This document shows, piece by piece, positions 31,007 to 38,748 of a stretch of 42,676 nucleotides of DNA; positions within the stretch are counted from its first letter, which is position 1, and each line of letters opens with the position of its first letter. The DNA is from Streptomyces sp. S.PB5 (GTDB taxonomy: Bacteria > Actinomycetota > Actinomycetes > Streptomycetales > Streptomycetaceae), in assembly GCF_030403745.1 (NCBI RefSeq), contig NZ_JAQMWP010000040.1:1-42676 (forward strand). Reading direction: 5' to 3'. The translations under genes were made by a program, and so were the position numbers. The notes below the pieces were generated by a model, which made no database searches, was not told the DNA's origin, and worked only from the letters and a program-made list of their open reading frames with translations.

Positions 31007-32128
31007 GTGACCGTCGACGACACGGGTTCCGGCGAGGACTCGACCGCCGCCGACCCCGGAGGGGCCCCGCACCCGCTCGCCGTGCGTCTCGAAGCGCTGA
31101 TTCTCGGTGCCGAGCGGCGCTACACCCCCTTCCAGGCGGCCCGTACCGCCGGTGTCTCGATGGAGCTGGCGACCCGTTTCTGGCGGGCGATGGGCTTCGC
31201 GGACGTCGGTCAGGCCAAGGCGTTCACGGAAGCGGACGTGCTCGCGCTGCGGCGGCTCGCCGGTCTCGTCGAGGCGGGGCTGCTGAGCGAGGCGATGGCC
31301 GTGCAGGTGGCGAGGTCCACCGGGCAGACCACCGCGCGGCTCGCGGAGTGGCAGATCGACTCCTTCCTGGAGGGGCTGACCGAGCCGCCCGAGCCGGGGA
31401 TGACCCGTACCGAGGTGACGTACCCGATCATCGAGCTGCTCCTGCCCGAGCTGGAGGAGTTCCTCGTCTACGTCTGGCGCCGCCAGCTCGCCGCCTCCGC
31501 CGGGCGGGTCGTACAGGCCGCCGACGACGAGGAGATGGTCGACCGGCGGCTCGCCGTCGGCTTCGCCGACCTCGTCGGGTTCACGCGGCTGACCCGCCGT
31601 ATGGAGGAGGAGGAGCTCGGCGAGCTCGTCGAGGCCTTCGAGACCACCGCCGCGGATCTCGTCGCCGCGCACGGCGGGCGGCTCATCAAGACCCTCGGCG
31701 ACGAGGTGCTCTACGCCGCCGACGACGCGGGTGTCGCCGCCGAGATCGCGCTGCGGCTCATCGAGACCATGGCGAACGACGAGACCATGCCGGAGCTGCG
31801 CGTCGGCATCGCCTTCGGCACGGTGACCACTCGTATGGGCGATGTCTTCGGCACCACCGTGAACCTCGCCTCCCGGCTCACCTCGATAGCTCCCCGGGAC
31901 GCCGTACTCGTCGACACCGCCTTCGCGGAGGAGCTGATCCGCACCGCGGAGGCGCCCGCATCCGAGGCGGAGGCGGCCGAGGCCGCGGCCACCGCGGAGA
32001 AGGAGGGCGAGGAGCCCCCGACGTACCGCTTCGCGCTGCAGCCGATGTGGCAGCGGCCGGTGCGTGGCCTCGGTGTCGTCGAGCCGTGGCTGCTGACCCG
32101 GCGGTCCGGCGGGACGACGACGCCGTGA
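31007..32128 (+). CDS. cya: Class III adenylate cyclase
   Basis: 373 residues from GTG 31007. Residues about 25-150 form an all-helical regulatory domain (YTPFQAARTAGVSMELATRFWRAMG) like the pH-sensing autoinhibitory domain of M. tuberculosis Rv1264. The catalytic domain has the first metal Asp in VGFADLVGFTRLT, the second in LGDEVLYAADD, and the transition-state Asn/Arg in FGTTVNLASRL. The C-terminal part includes an Ala/Glu-rich loop. It makes cyclic AMP in the cytoplasm; the S. coelicolor ortholog is needed for normal germination and development. It lies downstream of birA, with a repeat and probable promoter between. Confidence 0.95.
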   Translation: MTVDDTGSGEDSTAADPGGAPHPLAVRLEALILGAERRYTPFQAARTAGVSMELATRFWRAMGFADVGQAKAFTEADVLALRRLAGLVEAGLLSEAMAVQVARSTGQTTARLAEWQIDSFLEGLTEPPEPGMTRTEVTYPIIELLLPELEEFLVYVWRRQLAASAGRVVQAADDEEMVDRRLAVGFADLVGFTRLTRRMEEEELGELVEAFETTAADLVAAHGGRLIKTLGDEVLYAADDAGVAAEIALRLIETMANDETMPELRVGIAFGTVTTRMGDVFGTTVNLASRLTSIAPRDAVLVDTAFAEELIRTAEAPASEAEAAEAAATAEKEGEEPPTYRFALQPMWQRPVRGLGVVEPWLLTRRSGGTTTP

Positions 32129-32141
32129 CGCCCTGAAGGAC

Positions 32142-32175
32142 AGCCCCTCAAGCCCCTCGAGCCCCTCAGCCCCTC
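32142..32175. repeat. AGCCCCTC short tandem repeat (4 copies)
   Basis: AGCCCCTC occurs at 32142, 32151, 32160 and 32168, with 9- or 8-base spacing, in the gap between the convergent adenylate cyclase and hypothetical genes. It is probably slippage-derived; no hairpin terminator is evident in this gap. Confidence 0.7.
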
Positions 32176-32207
32176 AAAACTCCTCGCCGCCACCGCCGAC
32201 GGAGCAC

Positions 32208-32915
32208 TCAGCGGCTCAGCGGATCCACGCACAGACCGATCACGGGCACGCACACACCACCGGGCTGGGCCGGTTCCGGGTCCGGGGCCGGGGCATTCGT
32301 GCTCTGACCCGGCGCCGGGGCCGGCTGCGGCGCGGCGGGGCTGCTCGTGGCCGGGGCCGGGGGTGTGGTCGCGGGGGCCGGGGTGTTCGGGGCGTCGGGG
32401 ATCGTCGTGGCGAGGGCCGGCGGGGTCGCGTGGCCGGGTGGTACGACGGTCGTCGCGGACGGCAGCGGTACGACGGTGCCGCCCGCCGCCGGTGTCGCGC
32501 TCACCCCTCCCATCGCCGAGGTCGCCGAAGGGCTCGCCTTCGGCACCGAGCCGATCGTGGCGGCGGCGTTGGTCGCCCGGCCGGTGCCGTTGTCCGGGCC
32601 GTCGAGGCGGGGTTCGGCCTCCGTGGTGCCGGTGCCGAGACCGCCGCCGAGACCCGGCTCGGACGCCAGCCGTACGAGGCTCAGCGCCCCGGCGGCCAGG
32701 GCGAGGCCGCCGGCGGCGAGCAGGACCTTGCGGGGTCGGGGGCGACGGTGCCGGCCGCGGGGGGCGGAGAAGAGGCGGGGCGGGGGTGCGGTGTCGGGGG
32801 CCGCCTGTGCGTGGGGTGCCGCCGGCGCCTTGGGGGGCACCGGCGTCCGCGGTGTCCCGGAGACGTCGGCCGTGGTTGTGTCCGGCCTCGTCCCGGCGTC
32901 CGTCATCGTCGTCAT
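32208..32915 (-). CDS. Pro/Ala/Thr-rich single-pass membrane protein
   Basis: 235 residues from ATG 32915, with GGAGGGG upstream. It has a cytoplasmic Pro/Ala-rich N-terminus, a basic patch (RGRHRRPRPRK) and one helix (VLLAAGGLALAAGALSLV, about 65-83). A long Pro/Ala/Thr/Ser extracellular stalk leads to a distinct tail, GGVCVPVIGLCVDPLSR, with two Cys seven residues apart that could form a disulfide. It is not recognised beyond this. Low sequence complexity makes homology hard to judge, but base use is coding-like. It is convergent with cya, and its start is 219 bases from the divergent enoyl-CoA hydratase start. Confidence 0.75.
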   Translation of the reverse strand: MTTMTDAGTRPDTTTADVSGTPRTPVPPKAPAAPHAQAAPDTAPPPRLFSAPRGRHRRPRPRKVLLAAGGLALAAGALSLVRLASEPGLGGGLGTGTTEAEPRLDGPDNGTGRATNAAATIGSVPKASPSATSAMGGVSATPAAGGTVVPLPSATTVVPPGHATPPALATTIPDAPNTPAPATTPPAPATSSPAAPQPAPAPGQSTNAPAPDPEPAQPGGVCVPVIGLCVDPLSR

Positions 32916-33107
32916 CGCGATCCCCTCCCCATGCCTCGCGCCCCCGGTGCGCCATGGCGGAGCGCACGCTATGCGCTCCCCTGGGCGGTCGGGCATGAGT
33001 TGGGCGGGATGTCACTCGAACGGGGAGTCGGGCCAGGCTGCGGGAACCAGGGGTCCGGTCAGCCCTTTCACCTTTCGGGCGGGGCTGCGATGATCGGGAC
33101 GGATGGT

Positions 33108-33123
33108 GTTAACCCGCGTTAAC
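33108..33123. promoter_or_regulatory. GTTAAC-CCGC-GTTAAC repeat upstream of the hydratase gene
   Basis: Two palindromic GTTAAC hexamers are separated by four bases, 12 bases before the enoyl-CoA hydratase ATG and directly ahead of its GGAGGG ribosome site. The AT-rich symmetrical pair stands out in this GC-rich context and is a plausible repressor operator. Confidence 0.55.
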
Positions 33124-33134
33124 CGGAGGGTGTC

Positions 33135-33929
33135 ATGAGCGAGGAACGGTACGGGGAGTTCGTGCTGGTACGGCGGCACGGGCATGTTGCGGAGCTCGCC
33201 CTCGACCGGCCGAAGGCCATGAACGCCGTGTCGACGGAGATGGCCAGGTCGCTGGGGGCGGCGTGCGCGGCGCTGGGGTCCGACAGCGGGGTACGGGTGG
33301 TCGTGTTGACGTCCACGCATGAGCGGGCGTTCTGCGTCGGGGCGGACCTGAAGGAGCGGAACTCCTTCAGTGACGCGGAGCTGGTGCGCCAGCGCCCGGT
33401 CGCGCGGGGCGCGTACACAGGGGTTCTGGAGCTGCCGGTGCCGACGATCGCCGCGGTGCACGGGTTCGCGCTGGGCGGCGGCTTCGAGCTGGCCCTGTCG
33501 TGTGACGTGATCGTGGCCGACCGTACGGCGGTGGTGGGGCTGCCGGAGGTTTCGGTCGGGGTGATTCCGGGGGGCGGCGGTACCCAGCTGCTGCCGCGGC
33601 GGGTGGGGGCGGCCCGGGCGGCGGAGCTGATCTTCACCGCACGGCGGGTGGAGGCGGCGGAGGCCCGGGAGCTGGGCCTGGTGGACGTACTGGTGGCGGA
33701 AGGACAGGACCGCGAGGAGGCACTCGGGCTGGCGGAGCGGATGGCCGCCAACTCGCCGGTGGGCCTGCGGGCCGCGAAGAAGGCGCTGCGCCTCGGGCAC
33801 GGCCTGGATCTGCGGGCGGGGCTGGAAGTCGAGGACGCGGCCTGGCGGTCGGTGGCCTTCTCGGGGGACCGGGCCGAAGGGGTACGGGCGTTCAACGAGA
33901 AGCGGCAGCCGCAGTGGCCCGGAGAATGA
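33135..33929 (+). CDS. Enoyl-CoA hydratase/isomerase family protein
   Basis: 264 residues from ATG 33135 with GGAGGG upstream. It has the crotonase fold, with CoA-binding and oxyanion motifs AFCVGADLKERN and HGFALGGGFELALSCDVIVAD. Both catalytic glutamates of true hydratases are present (GGGFELA and LPEVSVGVIPGGGGTQ). The end, EVEDAAWRSVAFSGDRAEGVRAFNEKRQP, is standard. It hydrates trans-2-enoyl-CoA in fatty-acid or branched-chain amino-acid breakdown. It precedes pccB on the same strand by 163 bases, fitting a propionyl-CoA-producing route feeding the carboxylase. Confidence 0.95.
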   Translation: MSEERYGEFVLVRRHGHVAELALDRPKAMNAVSTEMARSLGAACAALGSDSGVRVVVLTSTHERAFCVGADLKERNSFSDAELVRQRPVARGAYTGVLELPVPTIAAVHGFALGGGFELALSCDVIVADRTAVVGLPEVSVGVIPGGGGTQLLPRRVGAARAAELIFTARRVEAAEARELGLVDVLVAEGQDREEALGLAERMAANSPVGLRAAKKALRLGHGLDLRAGLEVEDAAWRSVAFSGDRAEGVRAFNEKRQPQWPGE

Positions 33930-34011
33930 GCAGGTCAGCACCGCCCGGCCGGCGTCAGGGTGGTCTTCATCTCAGACGTCCGGTGGCGTTGGTCTCAGAA
34001 CACATCGCCCG

Positions 34012-34029
34012 GCCTGCTGTTTCGCAGGC
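34012..34029. promoter_or_regulatory. Inverted repeat upstream of pccB
   Basis: GCCTGC (34012-34017) and GCAGGC (34024-34029), separated by six bases, lie in the 163-base region before pccB. It may be an operator or a leader hairpin. Confidence 0.4.
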
Positions 34030-34092
34030 GCAGCACTACTCTACGGATGAGTAACCGTCCCCCCTTTTGAGCAGGCAGGGAGCCGAATCCCG

Positions 34093-35688
34093 ATGTCCGA
34101 GCCGGAAGAGATCGACATCCACACCACCGCGGGCAAGCTCGCGGATCTCCAGCGTCGTATCGACGAGGCGACGCACGCCGGCTCCGCTCGTGCCGTCGAG
34201 AAACAGCACGCGAAGGGCAAGCTGACGGCCCGTGAGCGCATTGAGCTGCTGCTCGACGAGGGTTCCTTCGTGGAGTTGGACGAGTTCGCGCGGCACCGCT
34301 CCACCAACTTCGGCCTGGAGAAGAACCGGCCGTACGGGGACGGGGTCGTCACCGGGTACGGGACGGTGGACGGGCGGCCCGTCGCCGTGTTCTCGCAGGA
34401 CTTCACCGTCTTCGGCGGAGCGCTTGGCGAGGTCTACGGGCAGAAGATCGTCAAGGTGATGGACTTCGCGCTGAAGACCGGGTGCCCGGTCATCGGGATC
34501 AACGACTCCGGTGGGGCCCGGATCCAGGAAGGCGTCGCCTCCCTCGGCGCGTACGGCGAGATCTTCCGCCGCAACACCCACGCCTCCGGTGTCATCCCGC
34601 AGATCTCGCTGGTCGTGGGGCCGTGTGCCGGTGGTGCCGTGTACTCGCCCGCCATCACCGACTTCACCGTCATGGTCGACCAGACCTCGCACATGTTCAT
34701 CACCGGTCCGGACGTCATCAAGACGGTCACCGGTGAGGACGTCGGCTTCGAGGAGCTGGGCGGCGCGCGGACCCACAACTCCACCTCCGGCGTGGCGCAT
34801 CACATGGCCGGGGACGAGAAGGACGCGATCGAGTACGTCAAGCAGCTGCTGTCGTACCTGCCGTCCAACAACCTCTCCGAGGCGCCGGCGTTCCCGGAGG
34901 AGGCGGACCTCACCGTCACGGACGAGGACCGCGAGCTGGACACGATCGTGCCGGACAGCGCGAACCAGCCGTACGACATGCACACGGTGATCGAACACGT
35001 CCTGGACGACGCCGAGTTCTTCGAGACGCAGGCGCTGTTCGCGCCGAACATCCTCACCGGCTTCGGCCGGGTGGAGGGGGCGCCGGTCGGCATCGTCGCC
35101 AACCAGCCGATGCAGTTCGCCGGCTGCCTCGACATCACCGCGTCCGAGAAGGCGGCGCGGTTCGTGCGCACCTGCGACGCCTTCAACATCCCCGTCCTCA
35201 CCTTCGTCGACGTCCCCGGCTTCCTGCCCGGCGTCGACCAGGAGCACGACGGCATCATCCGCCGCGGCGCCAAGCTGATCTACGCCTACGCCGAGGCCAC
35301 GGTCCCGCTGATCACCGTCATCACCCGCAAGGCCTTCGGCGGCGCCTACGACGTCATGGGCTCCAAGCACCTCGGCGCGGACATCAACCTCGCCTGGCCG
35401 ACCGCCCAGATCGCCGTCATGGGTGCCCAGGGCGCGGTGAACATCCTGCACCGCCGCACGCTCGCCGAGGCCGAGGCGAACGGCGAGGATCTGGAGGCGG
35501 TGCGCGCCCGGCTGATCCAGGAGTACGAGGACACCCTCCTCAACCCCTACATCGCGGCCGAGCGCGGCTACATCGACTCGGTGATCATGCCGTCGGACAC
35601 CCGCCGCCACGTCGTCCGCGGTCTGCGCCAGCTGCGCACCAAGCGGGAGTCCCTGCCCCCGAAGAAGCACGGCAACATCCCCCTCTAA
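34093..35688 (+). CDS. pccB: Propionyl-CoA carboxylase beta (carboxyltransferase) subunit
   Basis: 531 residues from ATG 34093 with GGGAG 9 bases upstream. It is a two-part crotonase-fold carboxyltransferase that moves CO2 from carboxybiotin to propionyl-CoA, giving methylmalonyl-CoA for polyketides and central metabolism. Oxyanion-forming segments are NDSGGARIQEG (about 137-147) and the second-domain VDVPGFLPG and RKAFGGAYDVMGSK. Asp420 in GGAYD corresponds to Asp422 of S. coelicolor PccB, reported to favour propionyl-CoA over acetyl-CoA. It is followed at once by the epsilon subunit gene, with AAGGAGA at the stop. The biotin carrier subunit AccA2 is encoded at 38749. Confidence 0.97.
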   Translation: MSEPEEIDIHTTAGKLADLQRRIDEATHAGSARAVEKQHAKGKLTARERIELLLDEGSFVELDEFARHRSTNFGLEKNRPYGDGVVTGYGTVDGRPVAVFSQDFTVFGGALGEVYGQKIVKVMDFALKTGCPVIGINDSGGARIQEGVASLGAYGEIFRRNTHASGVIPQISLVVGPCAGGAVYSPAITDFTVMVDQTSHMFITGPDVIKTVTGEDVGFEELGGARTHNSTSGVAHHMAGDEKDAIEYVKQLLSYLPSNNLSEAPAFPEEADLTVTDEDRELDTIVPDSANQPYDMHTVIEHVLDDAEFFETQALFAPNILTGFGRVEGAPVGIVANQPMQFAGCLDITASEKAARFVRTCDAFNIPVLTFVDVPGFLPGVDQEHDGIIRRGAKLIYAYAEATVPLITVITRKAFGGAYDVMGSKHLGADINLAWPTAQIAVMGAQGAVNILHRRTLAEAEANGEDLEAVRARLIQEYEDTLLNPYIAAERGYIDSVIMPSDTRRHVVRGLRQLRTKRESLPPKKHGNIPL

Positions 35689-35697
35689 GGAGACGCT

Positions 35698-35910
35698 GTG
35701 AACATCAAGGTCGTCCGGGGCAACCCCACTCCCGAGGAGCTCGCCGCCGCCCTGGCAGTGGTCCGAGCCCGCGCCGCGGCGGCAGCGGCAACGCCGCCCG
35801 GCGCCCTCCGGCCGCGGGACGGGTGGTCGGACCCGTCCCGCATCGCGGTACGCCGGCTGCCCCAGCCGGGGCCTGCGACTTGGGCCCGCACCTACTGGCC
35901 GGGCTCCTAG
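35698..35910 (+). CDS. pccE: Acyl-CoA carboxylase epsilon subunit
   Basis: 70 residues from GTG 35698, 9 bases after pccB. It opens with the conserved NIKVVRGNPTPEELAAALAVV and ends with the Trp-rich RDGWSDPSRIAV and WARTYWPGS typical of actinobacterial epsilon subunits. These small proteins bind the alpha-beta complex and raise its activity. Its TAG stop (35908-35910) overlaps the TAG of the convergent GDSL gene (35909-35907) within the sequence CTAG. Confidence 0.93.
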   Translation: MNIKVVRGNPTPEELAAALAVVRARAAAAAATPPGALRPRDGWSDPSRIAVRRLPQPGPATWARTYWPGS

Positions 35911-37007
35911 AGGACCGTCGACACGGCTTCGGCCATCACCGCGTATCCGGCGTCGTTCGGATGCAGGTGATCGCCGAAGTCGTACGACGGATGCAGCCGG
36001 TCCGGGTCCTGCGGATCGGCCAGCACCCGGTTCAGGTCCACGACCGTGTCGTGCTCCCCGGAGCAGCGGATCCACTCGTTGAGCTCATGACTCACCTTGG
36101 CCGCGTGCTCGCCCCAGTGGTCGGAGCCCCCGAACGGCAGCAGCGTCGAGCCGATCACCCGCAACCCCGCCGCCCTTGACCTCCGTATCACCTCCCGGTG
36201 CCCGGCGATGAGTTCGGCCGTCTCCACCACGGGCGCCGGCTTGTACGTCGGCTGTTCGTCGGTCTCGCTGAACCCGATGTCGTTGAGCCCGAGCAGCACG
36301 ACCAGCGTGTCCACGCCGGGCCGCTCCAGCACATCCCGCCGCAGCCGGTGGACGCCCTTCTCCCCGTACCACGCGGAGTCGTTGAGCAGCAGATTCCCGC
36401 CGATCCCGGCGTTCAGCACGGGCCGCCCGGTCAGCGCGGCCAGCGCGTCCGACCACCGCCGGTCCGCCCCGGCCGTGGAGCCGAACCCGTCGGTGATCGA
36501 GTCCCCGAAGAGCGCGATCCCGTCCGTGCGCCCGGCGTCCACCTCGACACCGGCCAGGAAGTACCAGGACTCGCTCACCGCGTCGAAGCCGTCCGTCGCC
36601 GCCAGCAGGTCCCCCTCGCCCCGCCAGCTGCTCGTGAAGGCCTGCGCGTGGAAGGTCGCGGGCCCGGTCGCCGCGTCGAAGTACAACGTGACCGTCAGCG
36701 AGTCGCCCGCGGTGACGGCGAGTCGAGCGGCATCGCTGACGATCTCCGACCGCGCGGGAATCGCGACGCCGGGCCCGCCGCCGAACGAGAGCCGCGCGAA
36801 CGCCCCCGCACAGCTCACGCTCGCGCCGGCCACCCGGACCGCCGAGGTCCCGTACGCGTTGGAGAGCCGCACCCGGACCCGCTCCCCGCCTCCGCTCAGC
36901 CGGACCCGCTGCCGCAGCGACTGCCGCCAGAAGCCCTCCCGGGACCAGTTGGGGGTGAATCCCTCGCTCGGGAGCTGGGGCGAGGCGGTCCAGACCGTGG
37001 TGAACAT
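35907..37007 (-). CDS. SGNH/GDSL family hydrolase
   Basis: 366 residues from ATG 37007 with GGAAGGG about 10 bases upstream. An N-terminal beta-sandwich-like part (about 1-150, WTASPQLP and VRVRLSNAYGTSAVRV) precedes the SGNH domain: block I FGDSITDG with nucleophile Ser, block II NAGIGGN, block III LLGLNDIG, and block V LHPNDAGY with the catalytic Asp-His pair. Members hydrolyse esters, often acetylated sugars. There is no signal peptide, so it is probably cytoplasmic unless exported otherwise. It is convergent and overlapping with pccE by the stop codon. Confidence 0.94.
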   Translation of the reverse strand: MFTTVWTASPQLPSEGFTPNWSREGFWRQSLRQRVRLSGGGERVRVRLSNAYGTSAVRVAGASVSCAGAFARLSFGGGPGVAIPARSEIVSDAARLAVTAGDSLTVTLYFDAATGPATFHAQAFTSSWRGEGDLLAATDGFDAVSESWYFLAGVEVDAGRTDGIALFGDSITDGFGSTAGADRRWSDALAALTGRPVLNAGIGGNLLLNDSAWYGEKGVHRLRRDVLERPGVDTLVVLLGLNDIGFSETDEQPTYKPAPVVETAELIAGHREVIRRSRAAGLRVIGSTLLPFGGSDHWGEHAAKVSHELNEWIRCSGEHDTVVDLNRVLADPQDPDRLHPSYDFGDHLHPNDAGYAVMAEAVSTVL

Positions 37008-37089
37008 GGCAGTGACACCCTTCCAAACGGGACCAGAGTTCCTTTAGCGAGAGCCAGACTAACGGAACCGCAGACCCTTTTGGTGAAGT

Positions 37090-37105
37090 TGAGTACGCAT
37101 ACTCA
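37090..37105. promoter_or_regulatory. TGAGTA-CGCA-TACTCA inverted repeat
   Basis: A perfect 6-bp inverted repeat with a four-base centre, 36 bases before the small membrane protein ATG and about 83 bases from the divergent GDSL start. It is well placed to be an operator for either gene. Confidence 0.55.
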
Positions 37106-37140
37106 GGCGCCGCCCGAGACCGGCCCCGCACCCTGGACAC

Positions 37141-37269
37141 ATGCTGTGGTCCGACCCCGAGAACGAGCCCCCCGAGGAACTGCGCGACATGCAGGACATG
37201 CTGCGCAGACTGGGGCTCTTCCTGGCATTGGCCATGGTGCTCGCGATGATCGTGCTCGGCCTCGGATGA
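37141..37269 (+). CDS. Small single-pass membrane protein (42 aa; MmpB-like candidate)
   Basis: The ATG-to-TGA frame encodes MLWSDPENEPPEELRDMQDM, then a short basic stretch LRRLG and one hydrophobic helix to the C-terminus (LFLALAMVLAMIVLGLG). Third positions are GC-rich and the gene fits tightly between GDSL and maf. It would sit in the membrane with the acidic N-terminus inside or outside depending on the Arg pair. From memory, Streptomyces annotation lists a morphogenic membrane protein MmpB of about this size near maf; I cannot verify that it is the same. No ribosome site is clear, and a leaderless transcript is possible. Confidence 0.75.
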   Translation: MLWSDPENEPPEELRDMQDMLRRLGLFLALAMVLAMIVLGLG

Positions 37270-37309
37270 CGGATCGGCGTCCACGGAGCCACGCCGATAC
37301 CCTGACCGC

Positions 37310-37930
37310 ATGACTGATCAGCCGCGCCGCCGTCTCGTGCTCGCCTCCCAGTCCCCCGCCCGCCTCAATCTGCTGCGGCAGGCCGGACTCGAACCCGAGG
37401 TGATCGTCAGCGGCGTCGACGAGGACGCCGTCACCGCCCCCTCCCCCGCCGACCTGGCGCTCGCGCTCGCCGAGGCGAAGGCCTCCGTGGTGTCGGCGAA
37501 GCCGGAGGTGAAGGGCGCGCTGGTGATCGGCTGCGACTCGGTGCTGGACATCGACGGCCAGGCGCTGGGCAAGCCCGCCGACCGGGAAGAGGCCACCGCC
37601 CGCTGGAAGTCCATGCGCGGCCGTGCGGGCACCCTGCAGACCGGGCACTGCGTCTACGACACCGTCAGCGGACGGTACGTCTCGGGCGTCGCCTCCACGG
37701 TCGTCCGCTTCGGTGAGCCGAGCGACGAGGAGATCGCCGCGTACGTCGCCTCCGGCGAACCCCTCTACGTCGCCGGGGCGTTCACGCTCGACGGCCGCTC
37801 GGCCCCGTTCATCGAGGGCATCGACGGCGACCACGGCAACGTGATCGGCATCAGCCTGCCCCTCGTTCGCAAACTGCTCGCCCAACTGGGCGTCGGCATC
37901 ACAGAGTTGTGGGCGCCGGCGGAGACGTGA
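37310..37930 (+). CDS. maf: Maf-family nucleoside triphosphate pyrophosphatase
   Basis: 206 residues from ATG 37310. Motifs: LVLASQSPARLNLLRQAGL at the start (nucleotide-binding SxSPxR), VIGCDSVLDIDGQALGKP with the acidic metal-binding Asp, and GRAGTLQTGHCVYD. Maf proteins hydrolyse the pyrophosphate of non-canonical or surplus NTPs and slow septation when overproduced. It overlaps tail to tail with the convergent membrane protein gene by 32 bases (37899-37930). It probably follows the 42-residue membrane protein in one transcript. Confidence 0.95.
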   Translation: MTDQPRRRLVLASQSPARLNLLRQAGLEPEVIVSGVDEDAVTAPSPADLALALAEAKASVVSAKPEVKGALVIGCDSVLDIDGQALGKPADREEATARWKSMRGRAGTLQTGHCVYDTVSGRYVSGVASTVVRFGEPSDEEIAAYVASGEPLYVAGAFTLDGRSAPFIEGIDGDHGNVIGISLPLVRKLLAQLGVGITELWAPAET

Positions 37931-38384
37931 CGGGGCTGCCGTCGCTCTCGGGATCCTTCGGCCCGTCCGACGGCACGGCGTCGGCGGGCTCCTGGGGACG
38001 GTCGTACGTCATGAGCAGCAGGATGATCAGCGCCAGCATGACGACCATGAACAGGAACTCGGTCCGGCCCAGCAGCCCCCAGGCGAGCGCGCCCAGCAGG
38101 CCGTGCACCACGGCCACACTGATCAGCAGGATGCGGCCGAGGCCGGCCGGGGGGCGGTCGCGCAGGGCCACGAGGAGTGCGACGAGGCCGCACAGGGCGA
38201 AGTAGAGGCCGAAGACCAGGCCGCCGACCTTCGTCGACACGGACATCACATCGGGGTCCAGGCCGGCCAGGGACATGTCCTGCCGGTCCACGACGACACC
38301 CATGAACCACTGCACCGCCGCGATGCCGAACGCCTCCACGAAGAGCACGACCGCCACGATCCAAGCCACCGGTCTGCGCACCAC
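37899..38384 (-). CDS. Four-helix integral membrane protein, hypothetical
   Basis: 161 residues from GTG 38384, chosen because GGGTGGGGG precedes it and the protein then begins VVRRPVAWIVAVVLFVEAFG. The frame remains open upstream but crosses the intergenic promoter region. Four hydrophobic segments follow (about 6-26, 47-70, 80-100, 105-125), then a Pro/Asp-rich cytoplasmic tail (PQEPADAVPSDGPKDPE). I do not recognise a function. The 3' end overlaps maf by 32 bases on the opposite strand. It is divergent from accA2 across a 364-base gap. Confidence 0.8.
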   Translation of the reverse strand: MVRRPVAWIVAVVLFVEAFGIAAVQWFMGVVVDRQDMSLAGLDPDVMSVSTKVGGLVFGLYFALCGLVALLVALRDRPPAGLGRILLISVAVVHGLLGALAWGLLGRTEFLFMVVMLALIILLLMTYDRPQEPADAVPSDGPKDPESDGSPVTSPPAPTTL

Positions 38385-38748
38385 CGGCCCCCACCCACTT
38401 TCAAGCCGAGCCCTTGTTACCAGAAGTACGTTCGGTACAGCGCGAACGCTACTAACGGGTAAACCCCGGGACAAGGGTTCGACGAGAGGCAAAGAATCGT
38501 TGGGCCATTCGTAGGGACTCCACAAAGAATGGGAGTGGTCCGCAGCACGCTCTCACAGAGACCTTGGCCACAGCGGAGGGCTAGGGTTTCGGGGAGGAGT
38601 CCTGCGTACCGAGGTGCGACAAGGGATTTCGCGGATGTAGTGAGCTCCGCATCACGCTCCGTGTGGTGCAGCTCACGACACGGGACGGGTCGAAGTGCCG
38701 TGTCGGCAGTCCCTAAACTCGGCTTGTTTCAAGGAGGGAGCCTCAATC
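38385..38748. other. Upstream region of accA2 (364 bp)
   Basis: This gene-free stretch holds the promoters of the divergent membrane protein and accA2 genes, a long imperfect hairpin at 38640-38676 and a possible -10 box TAAACT at 38714-38719 close to the accA2 start. The open frames across it have no starts with ribosome sites. I see no RNA gene in it. Confidence 0.5.
38640..38676 (+). promoter_or_regulatory. Long imperfect palindrome upstream of accA2
   Basis: GTGAGCT (38640-38646) pairs with AGCTCAC (38670-38676). Inside it, GCATCAC and GTGGTGC continue the pairing after a two-base bulge. It lies 38 bases before the possible -10 box TAAACT (38714), so it may be an operator overlapping the promoter rather than a leader structure. 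Confidence 0.5.

Noticed and set aside
34036..36075. A 679-residue minus-strand frame over pccB
   Set aside because: pccB is an unambiguous conserved gene on the plus strand; the antisense frame has only shadow composition.
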